From Bacteroidota bacterium (lineage in GTDB: Bacteria > Bacteroidota > Ignavibacteria > Kapaibacteriales > UBA2268), in NCBI GenBank assembly GCA_027371665.1, contig DAHXMP010000183.1:1-7132 (forward strand): a stretch of 7,132 bases of DNA, written 5' to 3'. Each line of letters begins with the position of its first letter. The stretch's first letter is position 1. The position numbers were made by a program, and so were the translations under genes. Below, piece after piece: positions 1 through 7,013 of the stretch. The notes below the pieces were generated by a model. It was not told the DNA's origin and searched no databases. It saw nothing but the letters and a program-made list of their open reading frames with translations.

Positions 1-255
1 TAAATTTTTAATTTTCATTATTTAAATGAAAATATTTCAGGATTTTTGATTAAGAGGAATGAACGACTAAGGATATTTTAAAATTATTTAAAGTGGTAAA
101 CGAATTTTCGTTAATATTTAATGTAAGATTAAAAAACAATTGAAAATTAAATTTTGAAAATTCATTGGAAATTGAAAATTTTAAATTATAAATTTTGGTT
201 GAAATATTGATAATATATTTATAAAGAGAGCATTTCACTTTAAATCGGAGTCATT
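1..255. other. A+T-rich intergenic leader, no gene seen
   Basis: The first 255 bases are very poor in G and C and have frequent stops in all plus-strand frames. A 62-codon minus-strand frame at 238-50 has a low-complexity N/F/S/I/K composition and is not credible as a gene. The nonamer TTGAAAATT occurs three times, at 140-148, 154-162 and 172-180. Its uneven spacing of 14 and 18 bases and the strong A+T bias argue against a true iteron array. The region probably carries only the promoter and leader of the following lipoprotein gene. The TAA at position 1 might be the stop of a preceding gene, but this cannot be judged from the window. Confidence 0.6.
194..221 (+). promoter_or_regulatory. Candidate Bacteroidota-type promoter for the lipoprotein gene
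   Basis: TTTG at 194-197 and TATATTTA at 214-221 resemble the Bacteroidota -33 (TTTG) and -7 (TAnnTTTG) elements, with one mismatch in the -7 box and 16 bases between them. The -7 box lies about 35 bases before the ATG at 256, a sensible leader length. The surroundings are so A+T-rich that chance matches are expected, so this is only a candidate. Confidence 0.28.
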
Positions 256-1026
256 ATGAATTTTAAATACATACTTTATTTTACATTATTCCTTGCATTA
301 ATCCTCATTTTAGGATGTAATAAAAATCAACCAACTGAAGTCGCTAAGCCAACTGATTCTACATTTACTTATACAGACCGGCTGTGCGACCCGGATTTCG
401 AATATTGGAAAGTCATCTATGGAACAACTAATGACTCATTATACGAAGACCCAATCGGTAACTGGTGGACGACCCTGAACAAAATAAGGCTTCTCGGGGG
501 CCCCGTAACAGCAACGAAAACTACCGATGCACATTCAGGCAAATATGCACTCAGGCTAGAAACGATGAGCTACGGCTCTTATGTCATAACCGGCTTGCTG
601 ATGACAGGTGTATTCGACCTTAATATGCCCGGTTATGTCGTTCAAGGGAAGCCCTTCACTGCGAAACCAAGCAAGTTTTCCGGCTATTTCAAATATTTCC
701 CTGCAAACCATGACACATGCTCGTTTTACATCGGAATTTACAGGTTTAACCCAACATTAATGCAGAGAGACACGATTGCCGAAGCATACCTTGCCGTGAG
801 CGACACAGTCCCTCAATACAAATTCTTCGAGATGAATTTGGATTATAGAATGCAGAATGTTGAACCGGACACGATGAATATTGCGATTATTTCGAGTGCC
901 GGGGGAGAGGATTACAAAGGCAACGGCTCGCCCCAGGTCGGCTCTGCCCTTTATATAGATGATTTATCTCTCGAATTATTAAAGGGGGGAGTTATCAGAT
1001 TATTCGACAATAAATGTATGAAATGA
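256..1026 (+). CDS. PCMD-like lipoprotein (putative carbohydrate metabolism domain)
   Basis: This 256-residue protein is probably exported and lipid-anchored. Residues 1-20 form a signal peptide with a K4 charge and a long I/L/F core, ending in the lipobox I18-L-G-C21. C21 would be the lipidated residue. Residues about 45-242 resemble the Bacteroidota PCMD domain (putative carbohydrate metabolism domain), a beta-sandwich. Recognisable parts are SGKYALRLET (94-103), GKPFTAKP followed by FSGYFKYFP (131-149), RDTIAEA (171-177), PDTMNIAIISS (204-214) and GSALYIDDLSLEL (229-241). The enzymatic or binding role of this family is not established; glycan binding is a guess from the fold. GGAG at 247-250, 5 bases before the ATG, supports this start. 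The 14-residue tail follows a run of six G (984-989), so the C-terminus would change if that run were miscounted. The gene is richer in G+C than its flanks. Confidence 0.8.
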   Translation: MNFKYILYFTLFLALILILGCNKNQPTEVAKPTDSTFTYTDRLCDPDFEYWKVIYGTTNDSLYEDPIGNWWTTLNKIRLLGGPVTATKTTDAHSGKYALRLETMSYGSYVITGLLMTGVFDLNMPGYVVQGKPFTAKPSKFSGYFKYFPANHDTCSFYIGIYRFNPTLMQRDTIAEAYLAVSDTVPQYKFFEMNLDYRMQNVEPDTMNIAIISSAGGEDYKGNGSPQVGSALYIDDLSLELLKGGVIRLFDNKCMK

Positions 1027-1036
1027 CGAGATAAAA

Positions 1037-1052
1037 ATATAAATTCTTATAT
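1037..1052. repeat. Small A/T-only inverted repeat between lipoprotein and restriction genes
   Basis: ATATAA at 1037-1042 and TTATAT at 1047-1052 form a perfect 6-base inverted repeat with a 4-base loop, in the 38-base gap between the two genes. It contains no G-C pair and is not followed by a T run, so it is unlikely to be an intrinsic terminator. It may be chance in A+T-rich DNA. AAAGG at 1056-1060, just beyond it, is the only ribosome-binding-like sequence for the next gene. Confidence 0.25.
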
Positions 1053-1064
1053 ATTAAAGGTTTA

Positions 1065-4000
1065 ATGTTAAAAGAATATCTCAAAAAAGTTCAGGAAACC
1101 GCTTGCCAGGGAGATGCAAGAGAAGAAAGCTTCTATCCTGCTTTGGAATTGCTTCTGAAAAACTATTCGAATGAAGAAGGGCAAAAGAAAATCCATATAA
1201 CTACGCTTCCGAAAAAAACAGAAGCAGGCAATCCTGACTTTCGCATCTGGGATGGTTCTTTTCATATAATAGGATATATCGAAGCTAAAACTCCCGGCAC
1301 AAACCTCGATCTGATTGAAACAAGCGAACAACTGAAACGCTATAGAAATACATTTCCCAATCTCATACTAACGGATTTTTACGAATTCCGGCTATATAGA
1401 AATAGTGAAAGAATAGACTCTGTAACTATTGGCAGGCAATTCATAGCATTAACATTAAAAACCACACCGGTTGCCGAGAATGAAGAAAAGTTCATGACAT
1501 TGCTCTGGAAATTTTTCGATTTTCTCCTTCCAAAAGTTTTTACGGCTGAATCACTTGCGGTCGAATTAGCAAAAAGGACGCGGTTTCTGAGGGATGAAGT
1601 GATTTCCAGGGAGTTGGAAGAAGAAAAGGAAGGCAAAGGCAAACTTTATGGCTTCTACGATGCATTTAGAAGATATTTAATCGCAAATTTGAAGGAAGAT
1701 GATTTTGCTGACATTTATTCGCAAACCGTAACTTATGGCTTATTCGCTGCCAGAACACGTTCCAACAACGGTTTTAACCGGAAGCTGGCGTTCGACCTCA
1801 TTCCTCAAACAATCGGCATTCTCCGCGATTTATTTCAATTTATATCTTTTGGAAACCTTCCCAAACAAATGGAAGTCATAATTGACGATATAGCCGAGGT
1901 ACTGCATGCCGCCGACGTTAATAATATTTTGCATAACTATAATCGCGCTGGTAAAGGCGAAGACCCTATCGTTCATTTTTACGAAACTTTTCTTAATGTT
2001 TATGACCCCGAAACCCGCGAACGGCGAGGTGTTTATTATACTCCGGAACCTGTCGTCAGATACATTGTCCGAAGTGTTCATGAATTATTGAAAACTCATT
2101 TTGACTTAAATGACGGTCTGGCAAGCGAAGGAGTTACTCTTCTCGACCCGGCGGCAGGAACCCTGACATTTCCCGCAGAGGCAATCAGGCTTGCCGTTAA
2201 AGAGTATGCGGATAAATATGGCACCGGCGGTTTGAGCAGATTTATCGGCAGGCAAATCCTCGAAAACTTCTATGCTTTTGAACTAATGATAGCACCTTAT
2301 GCCATAGGGCATATTAAAATAAGTTTCCTCCTCGAGGAATTCAATTATAAGATGAAGGAAGACGAGCGGTTTAAGCTCTATCTCACAAACACACTCGATA
2401 TGGAAGATTTGTCTCAAACTCAGATTCCAGGCCTTGAATCGCTAAGCACGGAAAGCCATAATGCAGTCAAAGTAAAAAAGAGCGAGCCTATCCTGGTCGT
2501 TATCGGCAATCCTCCTTATAGCGGTCATTCTGCAAATAAAAACGAATGGACAGAAAAAATTTTGAAGGAAGATATTGACGGTGCATCGAATTATTATACA
2601 GTTGACGGCGAACCTCTCGGGGAGAAAAACCCAAAGTGGCTCCAAGATGATTATGTAAAATTCCTTCGCTTTGCTCAGTGGAAAATTCACATAGCAGGAA
2701 GGGGAATTGTCGGCATGATTACTAACCACAGCTACCTCGATAATCCAACATTCCGCGGCATGAGGCAAAGCCTTATGAAAACATTTAATGAAATTTACAT
2801 TATAGATTTGCACGGCAACAGCCTGAAAAAAGAAACTGCTCCCGACGGCAGTAAAGATGAAAATGTATTTGCCATAAGGCAGGGGGTAAGCATTACAATT
2901 TTTGTCAAAATTAAAAATAAAAAAGGTTGTAAAGTTTATGTGAACGAATTGTATGGGCTGAGGAATCATAAATATAATTGGCTCGACAATACGAAATTTT
3001 CAAAAAAGAATTATGTTCAGATTGAGCCTTACAAGCCCTTTTACCTTTTTAAAGAAGACAAAACCAAAGATATAAAGCATTATCTTCAATGGCTCAGTGT
3101 CCCCGATATATTTCCCGTTAACAGCGTTGGTGTCGTTACTGCGAGGGATGATTTTGCAATTGATTTCAACGAAGAAAATCTTAAACGAAGAATAAATCAA
3201 TTCAGGAACCTCAAATTAGACGATGAAATTATTTCTGCTGCTTATAAATTAAAAAGTACCGGAGCCTGGAATTTAGCTGAAGCAAGAAAATTGGTTTCGG
3301 AAGATTTTAAATGTGAAGATAATTTTCATTCGATTCTTTATCGTCCATTCGATATGAGATATATTTATTATTCTGATTCTATCGTTGAAAGAAGCAGGAG
3401 GGATGTTATGCAACATATGTTGAAAAATAATAATTTGGGATTGATAACTATCAGGCGTTCAAGAAGCCCCGAAGAATGGAGATATGCATTCATCACAAGT
3501 ACAATAATTGCAGGGGCAACATCAATAACCTCTCTCGATATAAATTATCTCTTTCCTCTTTATCTTTATAAATTGCCTGAGAAACCAAAGGAAGAAAAAA
3601 AATCCCGGGGAGGAAGCAGCCTCAAAACGATGATGCTTTTCGAGCCTTCAGCCGGCTATAATGCATCGCAAAAAGTTCCGAATATTTCTTCTGACATTCT
3701 TGAACAACTATCAAAAATATATAAAAAGAAGCCAACACCGGAGCAGATTTTGTATTATATTTATGCCATTTTGTATTCGAATGTTTACCGGAAAAAATAT
3801 GAACCGTTTTTAAAAATTGATTTTCCTCGCATTCCATTTACATCTGATTTAGGGCTTTTCAAAAAACTAAGCAAACTCGGCAGCGAGCTTTCAGACTTGC
3901 ATTTATTAAATGCTCAAATAATCGGTAACCCAATATCAAAATTTCAGGGAAATTCAAAAAATGACAGAATCGAAAATATTTATTATGACGAAAAGCAACA

Positions 4001-4235
4001 AAGAGTTTATATTAATATAGAAAAGTATTTTTCAAACATTAAACCTGAATTATGGAATTATTATATTGGCGGCTACCGGGTTCTCGATAAATTTTTAAAA
4101 GACCGAAAGGACAGGATTATGGATAATCCCGAAATATATAGCAGGATAATAACAGTTATTTACCGTACTATTGAGTTACAGAAAATAATTGATGAAATAT
4201 ATGGTGAAATTGAAAAAAATTTAATTATATTTTAA
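1065..4235 (+). CDS. Type IIG/ISP-like restriction-modification enzyme (nuclease, adenine methylase and specificity domain in one chain)
   Basis: This 1056-residue cytoplasmic enzyme should methylate adenine in its own recognition site and cut unmodified DNA. Residues about 15-130 form a Mrr-like PD-(D/E)XK nuclease: E21, P57-D58, E73-A-K75, then the Q89/Y93 helix typical of this branch. A helical linker (about 160-300) follows. The methylase has GVYYTPEPVVRYIV (322-335), SAM-binding motif I DPAAGTLTF (361-369), FYAFEL (402-407) and the catalytic NPPY (482-485), which indicates N6-adenine methylation. The C-terminal half matches the Type ISP/IIG specificity domain: YRPFDMRYIYY (759-769), FPLYLY (830-835) and TPEQILYYIYA (891-901). 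Classical Type ISP enzymes such as LlaGI are about 1570 residues with a helicase between nuclease and methylase. No Walker or DEAD-box motif is seen here, so Type IIG architecture fits better. The gene is intact. AAAGG at 1056-1060 lies 4 bases before the ATG. The recognition site cannot be read from sequence. Confidence 0.9.
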   Translation: MLKEYLKKVQETACQGDAREESFYPALELLLKNYSNEEGQKKIHITTLPKKTEAGNPDFRIWDGSFHIIGYIEAKTPGTNLDLIETSEQLKRYRNTFPNLILTDFYEFRLYRNSERIDSVTIGRQFIALTLKTTPVAENEEKFMTLLWKFFDFLLPKVFTAESLAVELAKRTRFLRDEVISRELEEEKEGKGKLYGFYDAFRRYLIANLKEDDFADIYSQTVTYGLFAARTRSNNGFNRKLAFDLIPQTIGILRDLFQFISFGNLPKQMEVIIDDIAEVLHAADVNNILHNYNRAGKGEDPIVHFYETFLNVYDPETRERRGVYYTPEPVVRYIVRSVHELLKTHFDLNDGLASEGVTLLDPAAGTLTFPAEAIRLAVKEYADKYGTGGLSRFIGRQILENFYAFELMIAPYAIGHIKISFLLEEFNYKMKEDERFKLYLTNTLDMEDLSQTQIPGLESLSTESHNAVKVKKSEPILVVIGNPPYSGHSANKNEWTEKILKEDIDGASNYYTVDGEPLGEKNPKWLQDDYVKFLRFAQWKIHIAGRGIVGMITNHSYLDNPTFRGMRQSLMKTFNEIYIIDLHGNSLKKETAPDGSKDENVFAIRQGVSITIFVKIKNKKGCKVYVNELYGLRNHKYNWLDNTKFSKKNYVQIEPYKPFYLFKEDKTKDIKHYLQWLSVPDIFPVNSVGVVTARDDFAIDFNEENLKRRINQFRNLKLDDEIISAAYKLKSTGAWNLAEARKLVSEDFKCEDNFHSILYRPFDMRYIYYSDSIVERSRRDVMQHMLKNNNLGLITIRRSRSPEEWRYAFITSTIIAGATSITSLDINYLFPLYLYKLPEKPKEEKKSRGGSSLKTMMLFEPSAGYNASQKVPNISSDILEQLSKIYKKKPTPEQILYYIYAILYSNVYRKKYEPFLKIDFPRIPFTSDLGLFKKLSKLGSELSDLHLLNAQIIGNPISKFQGNSKNDRIENIYYDEKQQRVYINIEKYFSNIKPELWNYYIGGYRVLDKFLKDRKDRIMDNPEIYSRIITVIYRTIELQKIIDEIYGEIEKNLIIF

Positions 4236-4238
4236 CAA

Positions 4239-4958
4239 ATGTTAAAGTACATTTGCATATTGTTCCTGTTAATTAAGGGGGTATTTTCTTACGCCCTAGA
4301 CAAAGACTTTACCTACGGTGCGATGGGCGGTGTGATTTTCGGTGGACCTATACCCGTTAAATCGGCAGACAATTACAAAGGCTCTCCTCTTTTCGGTCCT
4401 TATTTCGGAATGTATTTCGATTTTAAATTGAACGACAACTTCAGCCTACATCCTGAAATTTCACTTGCTATTAAAGGCGTCGAATACAACGGCCAATTCC
4501 GCCGCGATACGATTGTACAAACGGTCATAAACGGTCAGAACGGCTGGGTGCCGACTTTTTACGTTGCCCACATCAGCGGGAGCATTTCTCTCGTCTATCT
4601 CGACATACCAATTTTCTTAAATTATAATTTGACCGGCTCTACAAATTTATTTACAGGTACGCAAGCTTCCATTCTTCTCGGGGGCAGCAATCCTATTAAA
4701 GCAAGGATCGTGATTGGCGAGGGCGGGCTTTATAACGATAGCACGACTTATCTTGACGGTTACTCCAATGTTCGTCCTTTTGAAGTTGGATTTTGCTTCG
4801 GAGGTTCCCAAAAAATTACCGAAGATTTAACTTTTACTTTTTATGGTACCCGCTCATTTATTCCATTCTATAAAGCAGGCACGATGCAAAGTAATGACAT
4901 TAACACAGGAAATCTTTATAATACTTATTTTGTAGTCTCAATATCTTATTTATTTTGA
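4239..4958 (+). CDS. PorT-like outer-membrane beta-barrel protein
   Basis: This 239-residue protein is predicted to insert in the outer membrane. It has a signal peptide with K3, a hydrophobic core ICILFLLI (5-12) and a likely cleavage after S17-Y-A19. The mature part alternates polar and hydrophobic residues as in an 8- to 10-strand barrel: GPYFGMYFDFKL (53-64), HPEISLAIKGVEY (71-83), YLDIPIFLNYNL (120-131) and FEVGFCFGGS (181-190). The C-terminus FVVSISYLF ends in the aromatic residue expected of barrel-assembly substrates. YLDIPIFLNYN is characteristic of the Bacteroidota PorT-type family (OMP_b-brl_2). Its role is unknown: structural, transport or secretion accessory. It starts 3 bases after the restriction-modification stop with no Shine-Dalgarno sequence, so co-transcription and coupled translation are likely. 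Its G+C content (line 4501-4560: 31 of 60) is closer to the lipoprotein gene than to the A+T-rich end of the restriction gene before it. Confidence 0.78.
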   Translation: MLKYICILFLLIKGVFSYALDKDFTYGAMGGVIFGGPIPVKSADNYKGSPLFGPYFGMYFDFKLNDNFSLHPEISLAIKGVEYNGQFRRDTIVQTVINGQNGWVPTFYVAHISGSISLVYLDIPIFLNYNLTGSTNLFTGTQASILLGGSNPIKARIVIGEGGLYNDSTTYLDGYSNVRPFEVGFCFGGSQKITEDLTFTFYGTRSFIPFYKAGTMQSNDINTGNLYNTYFVVSISYLF

Positions 4959-4966
4959 TAGATATT
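4940..4966. terminator. Weak candidate hairpin at the convergent gene junction
   Basis: AATATCT (4940-4946) and AGATATT (4960-4966) form a 7-base inverted repeat around the stop codon of the barrel gene, with a 13-base loop and T-rich sequence after it. The stem has one G-C pair and is weak. It is the only stem-loop seen near the 16-base gap between the two convergent stop codons. It could act as a poor terminator or mean nothing. Confidence 0.2.
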
Positions 4967-4974
4967 TTTATTAT

Positions 4975-6063
4975 TCAAAATTTATATACAATCGCATTTA
5001 CGTTCATGCCAGCTCCTACAGATGTTAATACTGCAATATCGTCTTTATTAATGTTTTGACAATCCAGCTTCCCTTTCAGCATCAAATCGAGTAGTGTTGG
5101 AAGAGTTGCTACCGAACTGTTTCCAAGCCATGATATGGTCATAGGCATAACATTTTCTATCAGCATCTGTTCCATATTGCTGATTCCAAACAAATCAAAA
5201 AGCCGTTTAAGTATTTCTTCATCCATTTTGTTATTTGCCTGGTGAATAAATACTTTTTTTATGTCTGACAGAGATACACCTGATTTATCAATTGTTTCCT
5301 TAACCAATCCTGGAACGACTTGCAGAGCATATTTATAAAGGCTGTGTCCGTGCATTTTAAGAAAAAGCTGATTGTCATGATAATCGGGATTATATGATTT
5401 GTCCATCCATAGCATATGGCTGTGAGTAATTGTGTCTGAACGTGACTTTTGAGAAAGAACACCAATGGGCGTATCGCTTTGCACAGCGTCAAAAATGACA
5501 GCACCGGCACCATCGGAATAAATCATACTGTCCCGGTCGTGAGGGTCTGAAACGCGCGAAAGAATTTCTGCTCCAATGATAAGTGCCCTTTTACAGAATC
5601 CGGATTTAATATATGAGTTTGCCTGAATCACTCCCTGGAGCCAGCCTGGGCAGCCAAAGGGCAGGTCGCAGGCAACAGTATAAGGATTTTCGATTTTCAA
5701 ACTTGCTTTTACTCTTGCTGCAATACTCGGGACCATTTCACTCCTTGGATTGTCCTTGCGGACATCTCCGAAATTATGTGCAACAATAAGATAGTCAATT
5801 GTTTCCTTGTCAATGTTTGATGATTCCAATGCCTTTTGAGCAGCAGAGAAAGCGATATCGGAAGTTACAACATTATCTTCGGCCCATCTGCGCTCTTTAA
5901 TTCCTGTTATTTCTTCAAACTTCTTAATGGTATCATGATTATTCGAAATCTTTTTACCGGATGAATCGTAAAATTCATTTTTTAAAAAGTCCTCGTTTTT
6001 TACTATACGTGGTGGTATATATGAGCCGGTTCCGGCAATTATAGTCCAAATCTTAGAGTTCAT
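4975..6063 (-). CDS. 3-oxoacyl-ACP synthase III family protein (FabH-like ketosynthase)
   Basis: This 362-residue cytoplasmic thiolase-fold enzyme probably condenses an acyl-CoA with malonyl-ACP. The catalytic triad is complete and correctly placed: C138 in FGCPGW, H274 in IHQANNKM and N315 in LGNSSVATLP. Other family marks are the N-terminal GTGSYIPPRIVKN (11-23), TGIKERRWA (53-61), SDGAGAVIFD (183-192) and the C-terminal SVGAGMNVNAIVYKF. It is about 45 residues longer than E. coli FabH (317), partly from an insertion around residues 30-50. The usual GGGFTWG near the C-terminus reads VGAGMNVN, and the histidine before the GN of the Asn motif is leucine. It is therefore likely a paralogue with its own acyl substrate, not the housekeeping fabH. 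No acyl carrier protein or other lipid gene is adjacent. An in-frame TAA lies upstream and no earlier ATG is seen, so the start is secure, though it lacks a Shine-Dalgarno sequence. Confidence 0.88.
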   Translation of the reverse strand: MNSKIWTIIAGTGSYIPPRIVKNEDFLKNEFYDSSGKKISNNHDTIKKFEEITGIKERRWAEDNVVTSDIAFSAAQKALESSNIDKETIDYLIVAHNFGDVRKDNPRSEMVPSIAARVKASLKIENPYTVACDLPFGCPGWLQGVIQANSYIKSGFCKRALIIGAEILSRVSDPHDRDSMIYSDGAGAVIFDAVQSDTPIGVLSQKSRSDTITHSHMLWMDKSYNPDYHDNQLFLKMHGHSLYKYALQVVPGLVKETIDKSGVSLSDIKKVFIHQANNKMDEEILKRLFDLFGISNMEQMLIENVMPMTISWLGNSSVATLPTLLDLMLKGKLDCQNINKDDIAVLTSVGAGMNVNAIVYKF

Positions 6064-6089
6064 AAGCTTATTACAGGGAAAATAGAATA

Positions 6090-6117
6090 CAAATTAAAAT
6101 AAAAAATTTTTATTCAA
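6090..6117 (-). promoter_or_regulatory. Candidate Bacteroidota-type promoter for the FabH-like gene
   Basis: Read on the minus strand, TTG at 6117-6115 is followed after 17 bases by TTAATTTG at 6097-6090, one mismatch from the Bacteroidota -7 consensus TAnnTTTG. The box ends 26 bases before the ATG at 6063, similar to the arrangement before the lipoprotein gene. The gap is A+T-rich, so the match could be chance. Confidence 0.28.
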
Positions 6118-6146
6118 TAACAAAAATAAGCAGAAATTTTATAGGA

Positions 6147-6155
6147 ATTATAGCA
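6147..6155 (-). promoter_or_regulatory. Candidate extended -10 (TGnTATAAT) upstream of the FabH-like gene
   Basis: The minus strand reads TGCTATAAT here, a perfect extended -10 by the general sigma-70 standard, about 84 bases before the FabH-like start. No convincing -35 box lies upstream. The same bases sit in a small palindrome, AATTAT-GCT-ATAATT (6160-6146). The Bacteroidota primary sigma factor uses a different -10, so this is a weaker alternative to the candidate at 6090-6117. Confidence 0.2.
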
Positions 6156-6170
6156 TAATTTGTAATCTAA

Positions 6171-7013
6171 CTAATATAAACTGGTTTGAAACACAAGAAA
6201 AGAGCCGTTGAAGTAGTGCTTAAGTTTGAAGATTTTGAATTGTTCTACCTCTTTTTTATTGAAAACTCGGGATATGTTTATCATAATTGATTTTTCTGTT
6301 TCGGCATTATCACAAGGTAAAAGAAAATTCAATGTGTCATCTTCAATTTCAGGATACTTTTTAGGATTTAAGATATTACCTTCGGCTTTTACTTCAGTCA
6401 TTATCCTGAATCTGAGTTTAACAGATGCTTTGTCAACGGTTCTAACTTTGCTGAAATTTTCCTGTTCTGAAAATAATTTGTGAATAAGAGTTCTGACTTC
6501 CTGTGAAATTTCTGTGTTAGTATCTTTTAAATTGTCATTCAATACCTGCATGAAAGAATCACTAATCAAGTCACCAATTTTGATTGTTTCAAAGAAAGCC
6601 CCGCTAACCAGGCAAACCTTTGTATGTTCTTTCCTTCTGCCTCTGATTAAATAAAAGACGTCTCTGATAGGTAATGAATAAACATCGTTGCCTGCATCTT
6701 CCATTTGTTTGTATATACTGCTTTTTTCTCCGGAAATTATTCTTGAGATATCTTTTAACTTTGTTGGTATAGTTGAATTAAAGGATGATACAGAATATGA
6801 TATACTATCTTTTAACTCAATAAGTTCGCCGCCTGTAAAGTTTGATTTATCCTTATTTAATTTAATTGCCATATCAGGAAAAACACCAACCCTCCGGCTT
6901 GAGAGCATTGATTCATCAAATGGAAAACCATCAAGTTTTTTAACCTGAGAGAAATATTGCTTATTTAATACTAATGATTTGAAAAAGTGATAAATTGAGA
7001 ACATAAAAATCAT
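6171..7013 (-). CDS. Predicted PD-(D/E)XK restriction endonuclease (Type II-like)
   Basis: This 280-residue protein of unassigned family has a likely nuclease active site. RRVGVFPDMAIKLN (40-53) supplies P46-D47, and GGELIELKDS (61-70) supplies E66-L-K68 (E63 also near), the PD...(D/E)XK pattern with 18 residues between the acidic residues. The next segment YSVSSFNSTIP (73-83) is polar and could contact DNA. The rest is soluble, mixed alpha/beta, with no signal peptide. The length suits a Type II restriction enzyme. The ATG overlaps the stop of the upstream gene in an ATGA, so the two are translationally coupled, as is usual for a methyltransferase-endonuclease pair. An internal start at M4 is possible, but the overlap favours M1. 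It is A+T-rich (about one third G+C in sampled lines), consistent with horizontal transfer. I cannot name the family or the recognition site. The nuclease call is inference from one motif pair plus context. Confidence 0.6.
   Translation of the reverse strand: MIFMFSIYHFFKSLVLNKQYFSQVKKLDGFPFDESMLSSRRVGVFPDMAIKLNKDKSNFTGGELIELKDSISYSVSSFNSTIPTKLKDISRIISGEKSSIYKQMEDAGNDVYSLPIRDVFYLIRGRRKEHTKVCLVSGAFFETIKIGDLISDSFMQVLNDNLKDTNTEISQEVRTLIHKLFSEQENFSKVRTVDKASVKLRFRIMTEVKAEGNILNPKKYPEIEDDTLNFLLPCDNAETEKSIMINISRVFNKKEVEQFKIFKLKHYFNGSFLVFQTSLY

Noticed and set aside
140..180. TTGAAAATT copies as a CRISPR array or iterons
   Set aside because: The units are only 9 bases, the spacing is irregular, there are no spacers of constant length, and no cas or replication gene is nearby.
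50..238. Minus-strand open frame of 62 codons in the leader
   Set aside because: Its composition is what random A+T-rich DNA would give (N, F, S, I, K and L), it has no recognisable motif, and it lies where the promoter of the lipoprotein gene is expected.
2442..2969. Minus-strand open frame of 175 codons
   Set aside because: It lies antisense to the methylase part of the restriction gene, including the NPPY codons. Its cysteine- and phenylalanine-rich product shows no domain, so it is a shadow of the real gene.
1065..4235. BREX PglX or Type I HsdM identity for the large methylase
   Set aside because: The N-terminal PD-(D/E)XK nuclease and the ISP-like C-terminal specificity block in one chain fit a Type IIG/ISP enzyme, and no brx, hsdS or hsdR gene is adjacent.
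5259..5513. Minus-strand open frame of 84 codons
   Set aside because: It is inside the FabH-like gene in another frame of the same strand and has no family resemblance. The FabH-like frame carries the full catalytic triad.
6098..6114. A/T-only palindrome as an intrinsic terminator of the endonuclease gene
   Set aside because: The arms are runs of A and T with no G-C pair, so a stable RNA hairpin is not expected.
6226..6948. Two plus-strand open frames of 85 and 86 codons (6226-6483 and 6688-6948)
   Set aside because: Both are antisense to the predicted endonuclease gene. Their serine-, leucine- and isoleucine-rich products look like reverse-complement artefacts.
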